Shown piece by piece: positions 49,709-54,238 of a stretch of DNA of 54,238 nucleotides; within the stretch, counting starts at the first letter, position 1; every line of letters begins with the position of its first letter. The notes under the pieces were generated by a model, which was not told where the DNA came from, made no database searches, and saw only the letters and a program-made list of their open reading frames with translations. Location of the stretch: assembly GCA_910576895.1 (NCBI GenBank), contig CAJTJZ010000009.1, positions 1-54,238 on the forward strand, in the 5' to 3' direction. A program made the translations under genes and the position numbers. The DNA comes from an uncultured Lachnospiraceae bacterium. GTDB taxonomy: Bacteria > Bacillota > Clostridia > Lachnospirales > Lachnospiraceae.

Positions 49709-51010
49709 ATGAAAAAATTTGTATGCATTTCATGTGGCAGAAAGTGGTATGTAGATGAGATTGATGAAAAAGCAGTAATGTCTTGTCCTTATTGTGCAAA
49801 AAAAATTATAGAAGAAAGGTTATTAGTGATTGATTCCTTTGATAAAGCATTATTAAAAGTGATACATTGGCAGGGAAAAGAAATTTTAAAAAATAAAACA
49901 AGGCTGCTTGCTTATTTATTTGATTTAGCACCAGACTATAAAAAAGAAATTAGGATTTTTTCCAAAGCATGTAGTCCAGAACTTTTACAGCTATTTTATG
50001 GAACAGGTGTAAATGATAGCTTTCAGCATAAGGAAATCATTAATAAAGCTAGAATTTTATTGCTTGAAGAGGAGGGGCTCTCTCTTGCATGGGCAGATAG
50101 TGTGATCAATGCTTTGATTTATGCCTTAGAATGGGAAGATCGAACGGTTTTTATCGGAGAACAAAAGGATAAAAAAGAAGATACTTCTGCATTGTCAAAA
50201 GAAATAGCGGTACTTGCTGTTGGAGATAATGGATATGGGCAGTGCGATATAGAGGAATGGGATAATATTGTATCTGTATCTAGTAGATATTGGCATACCA
50301 TAGGATTAAAAAAGGATAAAACAGTGGTTGCTGTTGGGGATAATCAATATGGACAATGTAATGTAAAAGAATGGGAAAATATTGTAGCAGTATCTTGTGG
50401 CTCAGAACATACTGTAGGATTACAAAAAAATGGAAGGGTACTTGCGGTAGGCTGTAATAAAAATGGACAATGTAATGTAAAATCTTGGCATGATATTGTT
50501 GCCATTTCTTGTGGAACACGTTATACAGTGGGTTTGCGTGGAGATGGAAAAGTACTTGCAACAGGAGAAAATGAAAGTGGACAATGTAATGTGGAAGAAT
50601 GGCGTGATATGATTGCAATTTCTTGCGGTGATAGTCATACAGCAGGATTGCAAAGAGATGGAAAAGTACTTGCCGTAGGAAATAATAAATATGGGCAATG
50701 TGATGTTCATGGTTGGCATTGGAGAGATATTGTATCAGTTTGTTGTGGAAATGCTCGTACTGTGGCACTTAAAAAAAACGGAAAAGTGATTGCTGTAGGT
50801 GATAATAAATATGGACAATGTAATGTAAAGTCTTGGCGTGGGATTATTGCAATCTCTTGTGGATTTTGGCATACAGCAGGATTGCAAAAAGATGGAAAGG
50901 CAGTTGCAGTTGGTCATAATATTTATGGGCAATGTGAAATTAGTGCATGGGAAAAGCTATTATCCATTTCTTGTGGTGGTTCTCATACAATAGGACTACA
51001 AAGTTTATAA
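49709..51010 (+). CDS. Zinc-ribbon protein with about 7 RCC1-like repeats
   Basis: A 433-residue shorter paralogue of the protein at 46218 with the same order of parts. The N-terminal zinc ribbon is FVCISCGRKWYVDE then CPYCAKK. The helical domain follows at about 40-150 (KALLKVIHWQGKEILKNKTR, DLAPDYKKEIRIFSKAC), then RCC1-like repeats from about 165 to the end (GDNQYGQCNVKEWENIVAVS and similar). With seven full repeats plus partial ones at both ends, it would make a single propeller closed by its first and last strands. GGGAG precedes the ATG. It is cytoplasmic, with no TM. The retained GQC and SCG cysteines in each blade are unusual and may matter for metal or redox sensing. Confidence 0.85.
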   Translation: MKKFVCISCGRKWYVDEIDEKAVMSCPYCAKKIIEERLLVIDSFDKALLKVIHWQGKEILKNKTRLLAYLFDLAPDYKKEIRIFSKACSPELLQLFYGTGVNDSFQHKEIINKARILLLEEEGLSLAWADSVINALIYALEWEDRTVFIGEQKDKKEDTSALSKEIAVLAVGDNGYGQCDIEEWDNIVSVSSRYWHTIGLKKDKTVVAVGDNQYGQCNVKEWENIVAVSCGSEHTVGLQKNGRVLAVGCNKNGQCNVKSWHDIVAISCGTRYTVGLRGDGKVLATGENESGQCNVEEWRDMIAISCGDSHTAGLQRDGKVLAVGNNKYGQCDVHGWHWRDIVSVCCGNARTVALKKNGKVIAVGDNKYGQCNVKSWRGIIAISCGFWHTAGLQKDGKAVAVGHNIYGQCEISAWEKLLSISCGGSHTIGLQSL

Positions 51011-51085
51011 GAAAAAAATGAGAATAGCGTTTATTTTTTTATTAATACAGAGCTAAAAACTAGAAAAAGATAGGAGAGAAAAGTT

Positions 51086-52393
51086 ATGAAAGAAGTTCTT
51101 GCGGCAGGCTTTCGTATCAAGACACTTTTTGGCGGAGAGTTAAAGGTAGAAAAGTTTCTTGCGGAGGGTGGTCAAGGTAGTGTTTATGTAGCAAATTATA
51201 ATGGACAGAAAAAGGCATTAAAGTGGTATAAAAAAGGAAGTTTAGGAGAAAATCCAAATGCATTTTATGAAAATATTAAACAAAATATTATGCGTGGAAC
51301 ACCAAGTCCTGAGTTCCTTTGGCCACTTGATATTACAGAGTGGTTAGATGGAACTTTTGGCTATCTTATGGATTTAAGGCCAGAAGGGTATTATGAAGTG
51401 ACAGAATATATGCTTTGTCATGTAAAATTTCCATCTTTTCGGATTATTATTGATGCTGCCTTGCGTATTATTTCTGCGTTTCGGATATTGCATAATGCAG
51501 GATATAGTTATCAAGATTTGAATGATGGTAATTTTTTTATTAATCCAAAAAACGGCAGAGTGTTGATTTGTGATAATGATAATGTTGCACCAGATGGAAC
51601 AGAAACGGGTATTTTAGGAAAGCCACGATATATAGCACCAGAAATTGTTTTAAAGAAAAATAAACCAAATAGTTTAAGTGATCGCTTTTCTATGTCTGTT
51701 ATTTTATATATTCTTTTTTGTAATAATCATCCATTAGAGGGAAAACGCTATCTTGTACCGGGGCTAACACCAGCATTACAGGAAAAATTATATGGAAGTG
51801 AACCATTATTTATGATGGATCCTGATGATACTAGCAATGGACCACATCCTGTTGTACACAAAAATTCTCTTACGATTTGGCCATGCCTTCCAGAGTATAT
51901 GCAAAAAATTTTTTTATCTGCATTTAGTCAAAAAGCATTTCAAAAACCTTCTGCAAGACCAAAAGAGATTGATTGGCTAAATGCATTAACAAGATTTCGA
52001 AGTGAAATTGTAGCTTGTACTTGTGGTAATGAAATTTTTACAAAGCAGGGCAGGTCCTGTCAATGTGAATCATGTAAAAGAAAAGTAATTATTCCATTTC
52101 GTTTAGAATTTGGTGGATATAGTATTCCTGCGATTAAGGATAGCCGTATTTATCGCTGTCAAATTGGAGTGTGTGATGAAAAAGAGGCATTAACAGGAAT
52201 TGCTCATGTTTTAGAAAAGAAAGATTCCAAAGGCGTCTTGGGAATTAAAAATAAAAGTGGTAAACATTGGGATGCAATTACATCAAAAGGTACTGCTAGA
52301 AGGGTGGCAGTAGATGAAGTGATTCCATTAAAGGATGGAATTACATTTACAGTAGATGGGGAAACCATTGCAATTAAGGCAAATGAAGTATAA
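51086..52393 (+). CDS. TerY-P-type Ser/Thr protein kinase with zinc ribbon
   Basis: A 435-residue kinase. The glycine loop is LAEGGQGSVYVA (26-33), the ATP lysine is Lys46 (KALKWYKK), the catalytic loop YQDLNDGNFF has Asp144 and Asn149 (HRD replaced by YQD), the DFG site reads DND (163-165), and the APE is at 184-186. Residues about 311-333 form a zinc ribbon (CTCGNEIFTKQGRSCQCESC). The final about 100 residues are beta-rich and FHA-like (VLGIKNKSGKHWDAIT, DEVIPLKDGITF). This architecture is that of the kinase of the TerY-P triad in Ter systems. GGAG precedes the ATG. It is followed by the vWA and PP2C genes on the same strand. Confidence 0.9.
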   Translation: MKEVLAAGFRIKTLFGGELKVEKFLAEGGQGSVYVANYNGQKKALKWYKKGSLGENPNAFYENIKQNIMRGTPSPEFLWPLDITEWLDGTFGYLMDLRPEGYYEVTEYMLCHVKFPSFRIIIDAALRIISAFRILHNAGYSYQDLNDGNFFINPKNGRVLICDNDNVAPDGTETGILGKPRYIAPEIVLKKNKPNSLSDRFSMSVILYILFCNNHPLEGKRYLVPGLTPALQEKLYGSEPLFMMDPDDTSNGPHPVVHKNSLTIWPCLPEYMQKIFLSAFSQKAFQKPSARPKEIDWLNALTRFRSEIVACTCGNEIFTKQGRSCQCESCKRKVIIPFRLEFGGYSIPAIKDSRIYRCQIGVCDEKEALTGIAHVLEKKDSKGVLGIKNKSGKHWDAITSKGTARRVAVDEVIPLKDGITFTVDGETIAIKANEV

Positions 52394-52494
52394 TTATCTT
52401 ATATATAAAAAGGATTACTAAGCATAAAAAGATTATATAACGATATATGGATATAAAAGGGTTACAATTTATAAAAAAGAAGGAGAAAAAAGTT

Positions 52495-53277
52495 ATGCCA
52501 AATTTAGAAAGAGATCTAGCAGAAGTTCCTCGCAAGGAATTGCATGTATTTTATATTTTGGATACTTCCGGAAGTATGGCAGGTACAAAGATTAGTACCT
52601 TAAATCATGCGATGGAAGAAACAACAGAAGCATTAAAGACACTTGCAAAAAGCAATGCTGATGCAAAACTTAAAATTGCAGTGATTGAGTTTAATTCTGG
52701 ATGTAAATGGATTACGTTAAATGGTCCTGAAAATTTAGAGGAAGATTTTGAATATGAATATCTGGAAGCGGGAGGGCTTACCGATATAGGTGCAGCATTA
52801 AAGGAATTAAATAGTAAATTATCACGTCATGCTTTTTTGGGATCTATGACAGGTGCTTTAATGCCAATTATTATTTTTATGACCGATGGTTATGCAACGG
52901 ATGATTATGCCGCAGCACTAGAAGAAATTCGTCAAAACCGTTGGTTTGCAAGAGGAATTAAAATTGGATTTGCTTTAGGCGATGATGCAGATCTTGAAAT
53001 GATTTCTTCTGTTGTGGGAAATAGCGAAGCAGTGATTCGTACAACGGATTTAGATTTATTTAAGCGACTGATGAAATTTGTTTCAGTAACAGCTTCTATG
53101 CTTGTTTCTCAGTCGCATACAACAGCAACGGCATCTTCTGGAGCAGATATTGTACAACTTGCAAAAGAGGATTTAGATGTTCCAGAAGATTCCACTATTT
53201 CGCTTGATGAAAGTGAATATAATAAAGAACCTGAGCCTGTGGAAGAAGATGATACATGGGATGATAGTGATTGGTAA
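52495..53277 (+). CDS. TerY-like von Willebrand factor A protein
   Basis: A 260-residue vWA protein from the ATG at 52495 (AAGGAG 9 bases upstream); the frame from 52447 has no site. The MIDAS metal site is complete: Asp23, Ser25 and Ser27 in ILDTSGSMAGTK, Thr96 in GGLTDIGAAL and Asp131 in FMTDGYATDD. The last about 50 residues are an acidic tail (EPEPVEEDDTWDDSDW). TerY proteins bind partner proteins through the metal site and form a triad with a kinase and a PP2C phosphatase, both present on either side. It is presumably cytoplasmic. The acidic tail may serve as the phosphorylated or docking part. Confidence 0.9.
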   Translation: MPNLERDLAEVPRKELHVFYILDTSGSMAGTKISTLNHAMEETTEALKTLAKSNADAKLKIAVIEFNSGCKWITLNGPENLEEDFEYEYLEAGGLTDIGAALKELNSKLSRHAFLGSMTGALMPIIIFMTDGYATDDYAAALEEIRQNRWFARGIKIGFALGDDADLEMISSVVGNSEAVIRTTDLDLFKRLMKFVSVTASMLVSQSHTTATASSGADIVQLAKEDLDVPEDSTISLDESEYNKEPEPVEEDDTWDDSDW

Positions 53278-53312
53278 AAAGAAAAAGGATAGAGAAAGGG
53301 AGGGAAAATTTT

Positions 53313-54238
53313 ATGGAACAGATGGATACCTTTCATAAGACAGTAAGGGGGCATCTTCATATTATGAGGAATCTTCCCTGTGAGGATTCTTCTGCCTCCT
53401 TTTCAAAAAATGGAAACTATTATATTGCAGTTGTTGCAGATGGGCATGGCTCAGAACAATGTTTTCGCAGTAGTTTTGGGGCAAAAATAGCAGTAAATGT
53501 AGCTCTTACTTGTTTACAAGAATTTGCAGAAACAATTCTAGCATTGCCAGAAATGGAAAATCAATTTTATAAAGATATAGTTACAAATCCAAGATATCGT
53601 AACATGACATTGCGACAATTGACGGATACTATCATTGCTAGATGGAATGATGGTATTTTGGAACATTATAAAAAAAATCCACTTACAAAAGAGGAAAAAG
53701 AAAAGGAAGTAGATGCTAAAAAAGAAACCATTGCATATATCTATGGAACAACTTTGCTTGCTGCCCTTATGCTGCCTTCTTGTCTGATTTTATTACATCA
53801 GGGAGATGGAAGATGTGATGTTTTTTATGAGGATGGAACAATTGATCAGCCGATTCCTTGGGATAGTCGCTGTGAAGATACCATAACAACTTCGTTATGC
53901 GATGAAGATGCCGCCGATAGTATTCGGACTTGTGTTTTAAATATAGAAGAAAAGAAAGTAATCGCTTGTTATTTGGGTTGTGATGGAGTCGAAGATGCGT
54001 ATCGGGATACGTATGAGGGACTTGGTGGCAGTCATATTCTTATGGGCGGTGTTCATACATTTTATAAAGATTTAACATGTCAGCTTGCCATAAGAAATAA
54101 AACAGAATTTGAAGCCTATTTAGATACAATGCTGCCAAGATTTAGTGAACATGGAATGTTTAGTCGCAGTGGCAGCGGTGATGATGTTTCGATTGCAGGA
54201 ATTGTAGATAAAAAAGCGATTCAAAAGTTTGTAGATAG
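53313..54238 (+). CDS. PP2C-family protein phosphatase (runs off the right edge)
   Basis: An open frame of 308 codons from ATG 53313 (GGGAGGG, 8 bases) reaches the window end without a stop, so it is missing from a simple list of closed ORFs. PP2C metal ligands are recognisable: LPCEDSSASF, VVADGHGSEQ (Asp43, Gly44), GCDGVEDAY (Asp224) and GSGDDVSIAG (Asp290/291). An insert of about 60 residues separates strands near 80-140. It dephosphorylates Ser/Thr and should oppose the upstream kinase; with the vWA protein it completes the TerY-P triad. The text is PP2C throughout its visible length; the C-terminus and any further domains lie beyond the window. Confidence 0.88.
   Translation, partial: MEQMDTFHKTVRGHLHIMRNLPCEDSSASFSKNGNYYIAVVADGHGSEQCFRSSFGAKIAVNVALTCLQEFAETILALPEMENQFYKDIVTNPRYRNMTLRQLTDTIIARWNDGILEHYKKNPLTKEEKEKEVDAKKETIAYIYGTTLLAALMLPSCLILLHQGDGRCDVFYEDGTIDQPIPWDSRCEDTITTSLCDEDAADSIRTCVLNIEEKKVIACYLGCDGVEDAYRDTYEGLGGSHILMGGVHTFYKDLTCQLAIRNKTEFEAYLDTMLPRFSEHGMFSRSGSGDDVSIAGIVDKKAIQKFVD

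Noticed and set aside
1..54238. tRNA or rRNA genes
   Set aside because: No TTCGANNC-type T-loop with cloverleaf context and no rRNA-like text was noticed on either strand by eye; a tRNAscan run would settle it.

Overview
The window looks like the chromosome of a strictly anaerobic, AT-rich Gram-positive gut bacterium of the Clostridia, most likely Lachnospiraceae. This rests on the roughly 30% GC text, strong Shine-Dalgarno sites, consensus sigma-A promoters, a reverse rubrerythrin next to a short Fur/PerR regulator, a GH120 beta-xylosidase, a GH25/Big_2/Fn3 cell-wall protein and a zinc-binding short ProS. I cannot name a genus.

Layout. (1) 1-3.2 kb: visibly GC-richer accessory DNA with an IS3-type transposase piece, an interrupted gene, a winged-helix regulator and a MarR-MATE efflux pair. 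It ends at a displaced 3' end of tuf (EF-Tu) with a terminator, which looks like an island insertion boundary. (2) 3.3-6.1 kb: DUF5655/PD-(D/E)XK nuclease-like protein, a decayed DNA methyltransferase, a HAD phosphatase and a GNAT. (3) 6.2-14.6 kb: chemoreceptor, two-gene ABC exporter, GNAT, AraC/GyrI-like regulator, ECF sigma and anti-sigma pair. (4) 14.8-23.0 kb: a VanRS-like two-component system, a second two-component system, an ABC/FtsX transporter with an 11-bp-spaced direct repeat in its promoter, and a membrane-anchored C39-like cysteine peptidase. This looks like an envelope-stress or antimicrobial-peptide response block. (5) 23.0-26.1 kb: GH120 beta-xylosidase and its AraC-type regulator. 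(6) 26.2-35.5 kb: nuclease and TnpB remnants, CIRCE-controlled Hsp20, Sfp-type phosphopantetheinyl transferase, GH25 lysozyme, two PLP aminotransferases (one HisC-like) and release factor 3. (7) 35.5-39.8 kb: XRE regulator, a broken BspA-like gene cut by a transposase remnant, and a secreted repeat-rich LRR protein. (8) 39.8-45.7 kb: ProS, a class A PBP with an Asp-rich tail, PerR-like regulator and rubrerythrin.

(9) 45.7 kb to the right edge is the most interesting part. It is a co-oriented cluster of a TerY-C-like zinc protein, a zinc-ribbon/RCC1-repeat protein, a transglutaminase-fold protein, a second zinc-ribbon/RCC1-repeat protein, a Ser/Thr kinase with a C-terminal zinc ribbon, a TerY-like vWA protein and a PP2C phosphatase that runs off the window. 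Kinase, vWA and PP2C form the known TerY-P triad of Ter-type stress and conflict systems. The two RCC1-like beta-propeller paralogues and the transglutaminase between them are an unusual extension that could be the sensing or effector arm. The window stops inside the phosphatase, so the system probably continues to the right.

Other recurrent patterns: a small hairpin element (GGTC-N9-GACC then AGTATAWAT) upstream of four genes; short tandem duplications at several gene 3' ends; and three genes whose best-placed start codon is ATT or ATA.
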